A program made the position numbers and the translations under genes. From an uncultured Mycoplasmatota bacterium (GTDB lineage: Bacteria; Bacillota_I; Bacilli_A; Izemoplasmatales; Izemoplasmataceae), in the NCBI GenBank assembly GCA_913062645.1, contig CAJXVW010000001.1, positions 310,001 through 374,000 on the forward strand: a DNA stretch of 64,000 bases, read 5' to 3'. This document shows positions 23,617 through 31,688 of this stretch, piece after piece. Within the stretch, counting starts at the first letter, position 1, and every line of letters begins with the position of its first letter. The notes below the pieces were generated by a model. That model searched no databases and was not told the origin of the DNA. It saw only the letters and a list, made by a program, of their open reading frames with translations.

Positions 23617-24312
23617 ATGATTGACATGCACAACCACATCCTGTTTGGTGTTGACGATGGTTGTCAGAACATCGACGAATCGATCCGCATGATTCAAAAA
23701 GCGCATGACGTTGGCGTCACAGCAATGATTCTGACGCCGCACTACGCGCCATTGCGCGGATATGTCGCTTCGTTCGACACGATACAGGACCATTTCCAAC
23801 AATTACAGCAAGCCATCGACGAACGGGCAATCCCGGTCCGTCTGTACCTCGGTCGCGAAATCGACGAGGTCAAGGACATTGAAGTACTCTTGAACGAAGG
23901 GACCGTCCAGACGATGAATGCGACCAACTATGTGTTGGTCGATTTCGGCATGAGCAAGACCGACATCGACGAGTATTGTTACGAGTTGATCATCAATGGC
24001 TACAAACCAATCATCGCCCATCCCGAACGCTACAACTACATCGACGACGAACAGCTGTATCATCGTTGGAAAAAGACGGGAGCGTTGCTTCAAGTCAACG
24101 CATCCAGTCTGTTTCATCCCAAAAACAAGCAAACCAAGAAGGTCATCAAATACCTGATCAAGCACAAACTCATCGATCTGATCGGCAGCGACAGTCATCG
24201 CGCCGAAAAGAATTACGATGATTTTGCCAAAGGGTATCAACTGCTGGAGAAAAAGGGCATGAAGATTCGCGCCAACAGTGCAATCTTCGTGAAGGAGGAG
24301 GACACCGCATGA
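23617..24312 (+). CDS. PHP-type protein-tyrosine phosphatase, CpsB/YwqE type
   Basis: Mn-dependent phosphatase that dephosphorylates the BY-kinase; 231 residues. Metal ligands are in DMHNHILFGVDDG (residues 3-15), TPHY near 45, HPERYN near 135 and GSDSHR near 190. It lies in the usual position after the kinase. ATG at 23617 is chosen over GTG at 23602 because GGGGTGG precedes it. The end overlaps the next start by four bases (ATGA). Confidence 0.94.
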   Translation: MIDMHNHILFGVDDGCQNIDESIRMIQKAHDVGVTAMILTPHYAPLRGYVASFDTIQDHFQQLQQAIDERAIPVRLYLGREIDEVKDIEVLLNEGTVQTMNATNYVLVDFGMSKTDIDEYCYELIINGYKPIIAHPERYNYIDDEQLYHRWKKTGALLQVNASSLFHPKNKQTKKVIKYLIKHKLIDLIGSDSHRAEKNYDDFAKGYQLLEKKGMKIRANSAIFVKEEDTA

Positions 24313-26162
24313 AAACGTACAAGCACCTGATTGTACTGCTCGTCGACATTCTTGTTGTCGTGCTGTCCTTCTGTTTCGCCATCCTTGTTGTCGACAAGTT
24401 CGAGTTCATCGGCGAACACTACATTCGGATTTTCCTTGAATTACCGTTCACGATGATCATTTACATCGTCATATTCGAACTGTCCGGCATGTATCGCAGT
24501 TTGTGGAAGTACGCCAGTGTCGAAGAACTGTTGCGCGGCATACTGGCCAACTTCATCGCTGTCAATCTGTCTTACATCATCCTGATGGTGTTCCGCATTT
24601 ACAACTTCAATTACTCCTATTACCTCATTGCGTTCTTCATCGCGACCACGGGCACGCTCGGCATCCGCATGTCCTATCGCATTTTGAAATTCTATCGTTT
24701 ATACATCGAAGACAACTCCGCGAAAACACGGACACTGATTGTCGGCGCCGGTCATGCGGGCGTCATGCTGCTCGAAGAAATCAAACAGAACAAGGACTTT
24801 GAGAAAGTTGTCATCGGGTTCGTCGATGACGACCTGACCTTGGTCGGTCGCAGCATTCACAGCATCCCTGTGCTGGGAACGACTGCAGAAATCTGTCAAA
24901 TCGCCTATGAACACGAAATCGACACGATCATCATCGCCATTCCGAGTCTGTCGTTCAACGAAATGAAACAAATGTTGAACAAGGTTGAGGAAACCGGTTG
25001 TCAGATCAAGATGATGCCACCGTTTTACGAAATGATCGGCCAGAAGCAGGACATGTTCAAGATTCGCGACATCCGCATCGAGGACTTGCTTGGCCGCGAA
25101 CCGATCGTGCTGGAGGAATCGGGCCTGTTTGATTTCATCCAGGGCAAGACCATTGTCGTCACCGGTGGTGGCGGATCGATTGGCAGTGAACTCTGTCGTC
25201 AATTGCGCCACTTCGATCCGAAACGGATCATCGTCGTTGATATTTATGAAAACAGCGCCTACGATCTCCAGATGGAGTTCGACCGCATGTACCGCAACGA
25301 CCTTGTGATTCACAAACCGGAAATCATCGTACTGATCGCGAGTGTTCGGGACGAGCATCGGATGAATGAAATATTCCGTCAGTACAAGCCGGATATCGTG
25401 TTCCACGCTGCAGCGCACAAACACGTACCGCTGATGGAAGTCAGTCCCAAGGAAGCGATCAAGAACAACGTGCTTGGAACCTATTACACCGCCAAGGCAG
25501 CCATCGACAACGGCATTCGGAAATTCGTGCTCATTTCTACCGACAAGGCCGTCAACCCGACCAATATCATGGGTGCGACAAAGCGCATGGCGGAACGCAT
25601 CGTGATGGCGCTTGATCGCGAGAACAAGACCGATTTTGCCGCCGTTCGTTTCGGCAATGTCCTCGGCAGCAATGGTTCGGTCATTCCCTTGTTCCGCAAA
25701 CAGATCGAATCGGGTGGTCCGGTGACCGTCACCCATCCCGACATCATTCGTTATTTCATGACGATTCAGGAAGCCTGTCAGTTGGTCATCCAAGCGGGTG
25801 CGTATGCCAAAGGTGGCGAACTGTTCGTTCTTGACATGGGGGAACAGGTGAAGATTCTTGAACTCGCTGAAAAACTGATTCGTCTGTCCGGATACGAGCC
25901 CTACAAGGACATTGAAATTCAGTTCACGGGACTTCGCCCCGGGGAGAAGATGTTCGAAGAAATTCTCGTTGATTACGACAAGGCCAAGATGACTGAAAAC
26001 AAGAAGATTTTCATTGAACCGAACGGTTTGGAAACCAGAGAAGAGATTCTGTATCAGATCCATGACATAGAGCAAGCGATTCAGCGTAGTGACAACGGTT
26101 TTGCCGTTGAACTCGTCAAAGAGTATGTAACAACGTATCAAGAGAATGAAACGGAATCGTAA
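24309..26162 (+). CDS. Membrane NDP-sugar 4,6-dehydratase/epimerase, CapD/WbpM family
   Basis: 617 residues: four N-terminal membrane helices (about 1-125), a CoA-binding-like Rossmann domain (about 140-260), then the catalytic SDR domain with VVTGGGGSIGSELCRQ near 283. The active-site region is STDKAVNPTNIMGATKR: Met stands where short SDRs have the catalytic Tyr (M-x3-K), as in the long WbpM-type enzymes. It probably makes a 4-keto-6-deoxy-hexosamine precursor such as UDP-QuiNAc or FucNAc precursors. It ends the operon. Confidence 0.93.
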   Translation: MKTYKHLIVLLVDILVVVLSFCFAILVVDKFEFIGEHYIRIFLELPFTMIIYIVIFELSGMYRSLWKYASVEELLRGILANFIAVNLSYIILMVFRIYNFNYSYYLIAFFIATTGTLGIRMSYRILKFYRLYIEDNSAKTRTLIVGAGHAGVMLLEEIKQNKDFEKVVIGFVDDDLTLVGRSIHSIPVLGTTAEICQIAYEHEIDTIIIAIPSLSFNEMKQMLNKVEETGCQIKMMPPFYEMIGQKQDMFKIRDIRIEDLLGREPIVLEESGLFDFIQGKTIVVTGGGGSIGSELCRQLRHFDPKRIIVVDIYENSAYDLQMEFDRMYRNDLVIHKPEIIVLIASVRDEHRMNEIFRQYKPDIVFHAAAHKHVPLMEVSPKEAIKNNVLGTYYTAKAAIDNGIRKFVLISTDKAVNPTNIMGATKRMAERIVMALDRENKTDFAAVRFGNVLGSNGSVIPLFRKQIESGGPVTVTHPDIIRYFMTIQEACQLVIQAGAYAKGGELFVLDMGEQVKILELAEKLIRLSGYEPYKDIEIQFTGLRPGEKMFEEILVDYDKAKMTENKKIFIEPNGLETREEILYQIHDIEQAIQRSDNGFAVELVKEYVTTYQENETES

Positions 26163-26168
26163 CCTGAT

Positions 26169-26199
26169 GAAAACAGTGCCAGCGGCACTGTTTTTTTTG
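26169..26199 (+). terminator. Rho-independent terminator
   Basis: AACAGTGCC/GGCACTGTT stem with a three-base loop and eight T; it closes the polysaccharide operon. Confidence 0.85.
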
Positions 26200-26256
26200 T
26201 GGTAACTGTCGCATCACGGTTATTCAAAACCCTATTTATAAAGATTATGACATCTT

Positions 26257-26285
26257 TTGCTTATTACGGAAAACTTCGATAGAAT
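26257..26285 (+). promoter_or_regulatory. Promoter of the iron-uptake operon
   Basis: TTGCTT (26257-26262), 17-bp spacer and TAGAAT (26280-26285). No clear Fur box was recognised near it. Confidence 0.55.
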
Positions 26286-26332
26286 GGTAGCGTGTTGAAT
26301 AAACGCAAAAATTATAAATAAGGAGTTGAAGC

Positions 26333-27367
26333 ATGAACAAGTTTATTTTGATTCTAAGTGTGTTCCTAACGGGTTTGCTTCTTACCGGATGTACGCTCGG
26401 CGTTGAGAACGACGAGCGGGCCCTAACCGTATATACCGATCGCCATTATGATACCGATCAGGAATTGTTTGATCAATTTACCGAAGAGACCGGCATTGCC
26501 GTCAATGTCGTCAAGGCCGGCAGTGATGAGTTGATCAATCGACTTCGGACCGAAGGTGCCGACACAGCGGCCGATGTGTTTATCGTGGCTGATGCGGGCC
26601 GTCTTCATCAGGCAAAGGAGAATGATCTTCTTCAGGCTGTCGAGTCCGACGTCATCACCGCCAACGTTCCCGCCAATTACCGCGATGTCGACAACCAGTG
26701 GTTCGGACTCACCGTTCGGGCACGGGTCATTGTCTTTCATCCTGATCGGGTGAGTGAAGACGATCTTTCTACCTATGAGGATCTCACCGATCCGAAATGG
26801 AATGGTCGTGTTGTCGTGCGCAGTTCGGCGAACATCTACAATCAATCGCTGATCGCATCGTTTCTAAGCATCAACGGCGAGAGCGCAACCCGGAGTTTCA
26901 TCGCCGGTCTGGTTGCGAACTTCGCCCGGACACCGGAAGGCAACGATCGCGATCAGGCCAAGGCAGTCATGGCCGGCCTGGCGGATGTGGCAATCATGAA
27001 CACCTACTACATGGGCAAGATGGCCAATAGCTCCGATCCATATGAAGTGGAAGTGGCGAATGCGCTCCGCGTGTTCTTCCCCAATCAAGACACCACCGGC
27101 ACCCATGTCAACATCAGTGGGGCGGCGGTGACGAAACATTCCGACAATGTTGCCGAAGCGGTTGCGTTCATCGAGTTCCTGACTTCGCCGACTGCACAGG
27201 CCCTGTTTGCCGAAGCCAACTACGAGTACCCCGTCAACCCTGATGTCGATGCCGCGGAACTGTTGGAGTCCTGGGGCGATTTCATCGCGCAGGACATTCC
27301 CCTCACCGACCTAGGTACCTTTGCGCAAGAAGCGACCATTCTGATGGATGAAGAGGGTTGGAACTAA
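26333..27367 (+). CDS. Fe(III) ABC transporter solute-binding lipoprotein, FutA/FbpA family
   Basis: 344 residues with signal peptide and lipobox LLTGC (Cys 20). The mature protein starts LTVYTDRHYDTDQELFDQF, the FutA-type pattern where the Y/H pair contacts iron. NTYYMGKM around residue 223 supplies the conserved Tyr pair that completes the site. Length and layout are normal for the family. AAGGAG precedes the ATG. The following permease and ATPase complete the importer. Confidence 0.93.
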   Translation: MNKFILILSVFLTGLLLTGCTLGVENDERALTVYTDRHYDTDQELFDQFTEETGIAVNVVKAGSDELINRLRTEGADTAADVFIVADAGRLHQAKENDLLQAVESDVITANVPANYRDVDNQWFGLTVRARVIVFHPDRVSEDDLSTYEDLTDPKWNGRVVVRSSANIYNQSLIASFLSINGESATRSFIAGLVANFARTPEGNDRDQAKAVMAGLADVAIMNTYYMGKMANSSDPYEVEVANALRVFFPNQDTTGTHVNISGAAVTKHSDNVAEAVAFIEFLTSPTAQALFAEANYEYPVNPDVDAAELLESWGDFIAQDIPLTDLGTFAQEATILMDEEGWN

Positions 27368-27392
27368 TCAAGACTAAGAAGAAGTGATGCGC

Positions 27393-29021
27393 ATGAAACG
27401 GTTGTTGTCAAAAACACCCAGCGGGTTCACGATCATCACCATTGTCGTCGCGATCCTGATTCTCTTTCCGCTGTCCGCCATGTTCGGCGACATTTTGGAT
27501 GCACCGAGCGATACCTGGGTGCACATCCGCACCCATCTGTTGCCGGACTATCTCGGGAACACCATCATTCTGATCGTAGGCACTGCAGTCCTGGCAGCCT
27601 TGCTGGGGTTTTTCAGTGCCTATTTTGTCACGTTCCATGATTTTCCGATGCGACGGTTCTTCTCCTGGGCATTGATTCTGCCGCTGGCTCTGCCGTCGTA
27701 CATCGCGGCGTACGTGTACGCCGACATGTTCAGTTACACCGGGACGTTCGCTCGCGCATTGCGGTTGATGGGAATCACCCAACTTGTCGATGTGATGAGC
27801 ATGGCCGGAGCCATACTCATTTTCGGGTTGACTCTGTATCCTTATGTGTACTTGATGGTGAAAAGCAGCCTGCAAAAACAATCGCGCATCTACTTGGACA
27901 ACGCTCGACTGCTTCACGCTGGACCGCTCAAACGCTTGATGCGGGTGATCATTCCATTGACGAGACCGGCACTCATCGGCGGTACCTTGCTGGTCATACT
28001 GGAAACACTCAATGATTATGGAGTGGTTCGATACTTCGGTGTCCGTGTATTCAGTTATGCGATTTTCGATGCCTGGTTCCGTCTTGCGGATGTGGCATCC
28101 GCGATTCGACTGAGCGGGTTGATGCTGCTCCTTGTGTTCGGCATCGTGGCGGCGGAAAAACTGCTGCGTGGCCGTCGACGGTTTCAAGCGGCCTTGAAGT
28201 CCAGTTCGATCCGGCGAATGAAACTCTCCGTGCGCAGTCGAACTCTTGTCATTGGATTTCTCAGTTTGGTGTTGTTGTTTGGTTTTGGCATACCGGTTCT
28301 CGAGATGATCGGCAACCTGTTTGCTACATGGCACGTCCTGCTTGATGTGGAATGGCTGTACATCATCATCAATACGTTGACAATCACCATATTCGCCTCG
28401 GCTTTGATTGTGTTTATCGCTCTAATGACTGTCAATGCGATGCGTCTATCGAAATCCAGATGGGCGGCCGTACTGCTAAAGATTACCAATTTGGGATATG
28501 CGATTCCGGGGGCGGTCATTGCGATTGCCGTCCTAATCTTCTTCGTTGATCTGGATCGACGTCTGGGGCCTTTGTATGAGTTGTTCCAAAACGACGGACC
28601 CGCATTGTTGTTGACGACATCGCTGACGATGCTGGTGTTCGCCTACTGTCTTCGCTTCATCGCCATTGCCTACAACAGTGTCGATTCGACATACGAAAAA
28701 ATCGGCATGTCCTACACCGAGGCGGCGTATACGCTTGGGCATGGCAAGTGGAACACCTTGTGGCGCATTGATCTTCCGTTGATTCGTACTGGATTGATCA
28801 GTGCGTTCATCATCGTTTTCATTGACGTTTTGAAGGAACTTCCATTGACGCTCGTCTTGCGGCCGACCAACTATGACACTGTCGCAACCCGCGTATTCAC
28901 CTACGCCGGTGACGAAATGATTCACGAAGCCAGCGGTCCATCGCTGGTCATCATCTTGCTCAGCGCGATGATGATCTACTACCTGACTCACATGAAACGA
29001 GGTGGCAAACATGTATCTTGA
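27393..29021 (+). CDS. Fe(III) ABC transporter permease, FbpB/FutB type
   Basis: 542 residues, about twelve membrane helices: two fused permease units, as in FbpB. Each has its own EAA loop: DNARLLHAGPLKRLMRVIIPLTRPAL near residue 169, and YTEAAYTLGHGKWNTLWRIDLPL near 445. Start choice: GTG 27384, ATG 27387 and ATG 27393 are all in frame; 27393 is best placed to the AGAAG site and begins with the basic MKRLLSK. It overlaps the ATPase gene by 11 bases. Confidence 0.92.
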   Translation: MKRLLSKTPSGFTIITIVVAILILFPLSAMFGDILDAPSDTWVHIRTHLLPDYLGNTIILIVGTAVLAALLGFFSAYFVTFHDFPMRRFFSWALILPLALPSYIAAYVYADMFSYTGTFARALRLMGITQLVDVMSMAGAILIFGLTLYPYVYLMVKSSLQKQSRIYLDNARLLHAGPLKRLMRVIIPLTRPALIGGTLLVILETLNDYGVVRYFGVRVFSYAIFDAWFRLADVASAIRLSGLMLLLVFGIVAAEKLLRGRRRFQAALKSSSIRRMKLSVRSRTLVIGFLSLVLLFGFGIPVLEMIGNLFATWHVLLDVEWLYIIINTLTITIFASALIVFIALMTVNAMRLSKSRWAAVLLKITNLGYAIPGAVIAIAVLIFFVDLDRRLGPLYELFQNDGPALLLTTSLTMLVFAYCLRFIAIAYNSVDSTYEKIGMSYTEAAYTLGHGKWNTLWRIDLPLIRTGLISAFIIVFIDVLKELPLTLVLRPTNYDTVATRVFTYAGDEMIHEASGPSLVIILLSAMMIYYLTHMKRGGKHVS

Positions 29022-29664
29022 CATCAAGCAGCTCGCTTTTGCGTATCCGGGCGGAGCACCTGTTCTGAACAATCTGCATTTCACTATGGAAAAAGGTGAA
29101 ATCGTTTCGCTGCTGGGGCCGAGTGGAAGTGGCAAAAGCACATTATTGCGATTGATTGCCGGCCTGGATCATCCCGCTGATGGCTCGATCGAACTCAATG
29201 GCGTGACACTGTCCGATCCGACAACATTTGTCATCCCGGAACGACGCAACGTTGGAATGGTGTTTCAGGATTATGCGTTGTTCCCTCACATGAGTGTGTT
29301 TCAGAATGTCGCGTTCGGTCTGCCCAAACAATCGCGCCAGGAACAACGTAAGGTGGTTCTCGAACTGCTCCGTCTCGTGAATCTGGAGGCGAAAGTCGAT
29401 CGCTATCCACATGAGTTGTCAGGAGGGGAGCAACAGCGCATTGCGCTTGCGCGTAGTCTGGCGACCAAACCGGACGTGTTGCTTCTGGACGAACCCTTCA
29501 GCAACCTGGATGCATCACTCAAGGTAACGCTGCGCCGGGATCTTCGCCGCATTCTGAATACAGCTGAGACGACTTGTCTGATTGTCACGCATGACGAGCA
29601 GGATGCGCTGGCGATTGCCGATCGTGTCGTACGAATGACAGAAGGTACCATACCGCTAAAATAA
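29011..29664 (+). CDS. Fe(III) ABC transporter ATPase, FbpC-type but short
   Basis: 217 residues: Walker A GPSGSGKST near 35-43, Q-loop VFQDYALFPHM, signature LSGGEQQR, Walker B VLLLDEPFSNLD and the H-switch VTHDEQ. FbpC proteins usually have about 350 residues; here the C-terminal TOBE-like regulatory domain is absent, and the protein ends soon after RVVRMTEGTI. The frame ends cleanly and a terminator follows, so it looks naturally minimal, not broken. ATG 29011 follows GAGGTGG. Confidence 0.9.
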   Translation: MYLDIKQLAFAYPGGAPVLNNLHFTMEKGEIVSLLGPSGSGKSTLLRLIAGLDHPADGSIELNGVTLSDPTTFVIPERRNVGMVFQDYALFPHMSVFQNVAFGLPKQSRQEQRKVVLELLRLVNLEAKVDRYPHELSGGEQQRIALARSLATKPDVLLLDEPFSNLDASLKVTLRRDLRRILNTAETTCLIVTHDEQDALAIADRVVRMTEGTIPLK

Positions 29665-29690
29665 AAACGCCGCTGATGCGGCGTTTTCGG
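29663..29690 (+). terminator. Rho-independent terminator
   Basis: AACGCCGC/GCGGCGTT stem with a short loop and T-run, closing the iron operon. Confidence 0.85.
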
Positions 29691-29749
29691 TTTGAAAAAG
29701 AACATTCATATACACAATCTTAATCTAATCATAATAATGTGCTTGTTGG

Positions 29750-29779
29750 TTGCCTTATCGTTTGTTGAGCGAGTATAAT
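29750..29779 (+). promoter_or_regulatory. Promoter of the chromate transporter
   Basis: TTGCCT (29750-29755), 18-bp spacer, TATAAT (29774-29779). Confidence 0.6.
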
Positions 29780-29804
29780 GAAGCGATGAAAGCAGGTGAG
29801 ACAA

Positions 29805-30920
29805 TTGAGCAGGATGCAGGATTACAAGGACATCATATCCGTGTTTTTAAAAATGGGCTTTACTGCGTTTGGTGGTCCGGCGGCGCATGTCGCAATGATG
29901 GAAGACGAGATCGTAAGCAAACGCAACTGGGTGACGAAACAGGAATTTTTGGACATGTATGCGGCAACCAATGTGATCCCCGGTCCGAACTCCACCGAAC
30001 TGGTGATTCACCTCAGTTTGCGCAAGGGTGGCCTGATCGGTATGATTCTGGGCGGTCTCAGCTTCATTTTGCCACCGATGCTGATGATTCTCGGCATTGC
30101 CTACGTGTACGTCGAGTTTGGTTCCTTGCCGGAAGTGGACGCCCTGCTATATGGTATCAAACCGGTGATTGTCGCCATCATTTTGGTGGCACTTTTACGG
30201 CTTTGGAAAAAGGCGATTAAGATTCCCTTTTCGTATGTCCTTGTGGTATTCGTTTTCGCTATGGCGTTCACGCCCGTGCACGAGATTCTGATCATGGGCA
30301 TCGCCGGGCTGTTGATGATGGGGTTCCTTCATCTGCGTTCCTTGCGCCAGCATATGGCACTGGCCTTTCCTCTGTTACTGACGGCATCGCAGGATACACG
30401 CCTTTGGACCGTGTTTCTGAACTTCTTGAAAATCGGGGCCATCTTGTATGGTGGCGGCTACGTGCTGTTGGTCTTCATTGAGAGCGACTTCGTGATACGG
30501 CTTGGTCTGTTGACGAATGCTCAGTTGCTGGACGCCATCGCCGTTGGGCAACTCACCCCTGGTCCATTATTTACGACAGCCACCTTCATCGGGTACTTGC
30601 TTGCCGGGATACCCGGCGCGCTATTGGCAACGCTGGGCATCTTCCTGCCATCGTTTCTGCTGGTTGGACTGTTGCACAAACTACTTCCCGTACTACGATC
30701 GAACAAATGGTTGTCGGCCTTCCTCGACGGGGTCATCGTCGCATCACTGGGTTTGATGGCGTATGTGCTGACGACATTAACGCAAACCGGTCTGATCGAT
30801 TCTTATACCATTGTGATTGCGGTAATCGCCTTTGTCGCACTCTATCGTTTCAAGATCAACTCGGCGATTCTGGTTGTCGCTGGTGCAGCCATTGGGTTTC
30901 TACTCGAGTTTCTATTGTAG
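29805..30920 (+). CDS. Chromate ion transporter (CHR family), two-domain
   Basis: 371-residue membrane transporter of the CHR superfamily, which exports chromate or related oxyanions. Both CHR halves are visible. The first (about residues 10-165) has FTAFGGPAAHVAMME and NVIPGPNSTEL; the second (about 200-370) has FLKIGAILYGGGYVLL and GQLTPGPLFTTATFIG. These FGGP/YGGGY and PGP motifs are the family's core. It is somewhat shorter than typical long CHR proteins. TTG at 29805 is favoured for the AGGTG at 29794-29798; GTG 29796 and ATG 29814 are alternatives. Confidence 0.9.
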   Translation: MSRMQDYKDIISVFLKMGFTAFGGPAAHVAMMEDEIVSKRNWVTKQEFLDMYAATNVIPGPNSTELVIHLSLRKGGLIGMILGGLSFILPPMLMILGIAYVYVEFGSLPEVDALLYGIKPVIVAIILVALLRLWKKAIKIPFSYVLVVFVFAMAFTPVHEILIMGIAGLLMMGFLHLRSLRQHMALAFPLLLTASQDTRLWTVFLNFLKIGAILYGGGYVLLVFIESDFVIRLGLLTNAQLLDAIAVGQLTPGPLFTTATFIGYLLAGIPGALLATLGIFLPSFLLVGLLHKLLPVLRSNKWLSAFLDGVIVASLGLMAYVLTTLTQTGLIDSYTIVIAVIAFVALYRFKINSAILVVAGAAIGFLLEFLL

Positions 30921-30927
30921 ATAAGAC

Positions 30928-30954
30928 AAAAGGAGCAGCGGACTGCTCCTTTTT
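30928..30954 (+). terminator. Rho-independent terminator
   Basis: AAGGAGCAG/CTGCTCCTT stem around CGGA with T-run. Confidence 0.85.
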
Positions 30955-31146
30955 ACAGGGGTGTACAATCAAAAGGATCATACATGACTATCTTATATGC
31001 AGGACATGGATTCGTCAATAACTTTTCCCGCTAGACATTATCTATTGTCACAGCGAAATCTCATTATGTCTCTTTTAATCGCTTGATTAAGAGATTCATG
31101 CCGTATTGATTACTCGACATGATACATCCTGCGTTACGTTTGGTAC

Positions 31147-31211
31147 TGACAAAAATGTCATTGGCACTTATTACTCTGAGCTTCATGCAATTACTGACAT
31201 TTTTGTCAGTA
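31147..31211. repeat. Pair of TGACA-N4-TGTCA palindromes
   Basis: First copy 31147-31160. The second, longer one, 31192-31211, has perfect 8-bp arms TACTGACA/TGTCAGTA. The centres are about 48 bases apart. Both also share the leading TAC, so they look like two operator copies of one dimeric regulator. The regulator is not identified. Confidence 0.55.
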
Positions 31212-31345
31212 GTTTGTTATTCGAACCAGATTCCGTCTCTACCATTTGTATTGCATAGTGCTTAATGGGGTGCAGAAATGCGATATTCGAAAAATCTATT
31301 CAAAGAATATTGAAAAAGTGGTTGTAATTTCCACACCGCAAACTA

Positions 31346-31374
31346 TTGCGAACTGTGTGAGGTTTCGTTATAAT
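31346..31374 (+). promoter_or_regulatory. Promoter of the 58-codon gene
   Basis: TTGCGA (31346-31351), 17-bp spacer and TATAAT (31369-31374). Confidence 0.6.
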
Positions 31375-31415
31375 ACATATGCAAGAATAATAATGTTAGG
31401 TGGGGTAATGTTATT

Positions 31416-31592
31416 ATGAAACACATGAAAGACCTATTGCAAAGCGACAACGTTGAAGATCTCGAGTTCCATCTCGACTATCTTGATATGATTCATGAAA
31501 TGGCGACCAAACGTGGTTTGGACGCGAAGGATCTGATTGCGGAGAAGGAACTGGTTCAGAAACGATTGGAAGAATTGCAGCAACAATCCTGA
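31416..31592 (+). CDS. Small helical acidic protein, 58 residues, unknown
   Basis: Begins MKHMKDLLQSDNVEDL and ends RLEELQQQS; entirely charged and helical with Leu heptads, no membrane segment. It has its own promoter about 42 bases upstream and a terminator just after the stop, which supports a real gene despite its size. The ribosome site AGGTGGGG is about 11-13 bases from the ATG, longer than usual; ATG at 31425 (fourth codon) is an alternative start. A three-codon frame (31408-31419) overlaps the start and could couple translation. Confidence 0.6.
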   Translation: MKHMKDLLQSDNVEDLEFHLDYLDMIHEMATKRGLDAKDLIAEKELVQKRLEELQQQS

Positions 31593-31619
31593 AAACTCGA
31601 CATCCGGTCGAGTTTTTTT
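31592..31619 (+). terminator. Rho-independent terminator
   Basis: ACTCGAC/GTCGAGT stem with T-run, immediately after the 58-codon gene. Confidence 0.8.
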
Positions 31620-31688
31620 GTGGGAATATCACCACAACAGAGGGGAATGTGGTATAATATGATATCTGCAATAGACAGGGGGTGCGCA

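Larger units (their letters stand above)
30956..31415. other. Non-coding region 30956-31415 with several inverted repeats
   Basis: No gene-sized frame. It holds a hairpin TCTTTTAATC/GATTAAGAGA (31071-31094, one G-U-type mismatch), two TGACA-N4-TGTCA palindromes (31147-31160 and 31192-31211) and the promoter at 31346-31374. Confidence 0.55.

Noticed and set aside
24309-26162. Inactive dehydratase because the catalytic Tyr is replaced by Met
   Set aside because: Met in place of Tyr is normal for the long CapD/WbpM-type enzymes.
29750-30220. 156-codon frame at the start of the chromate transporter
   Set aside because: Out of frame with the clear CHR protein; no family features.
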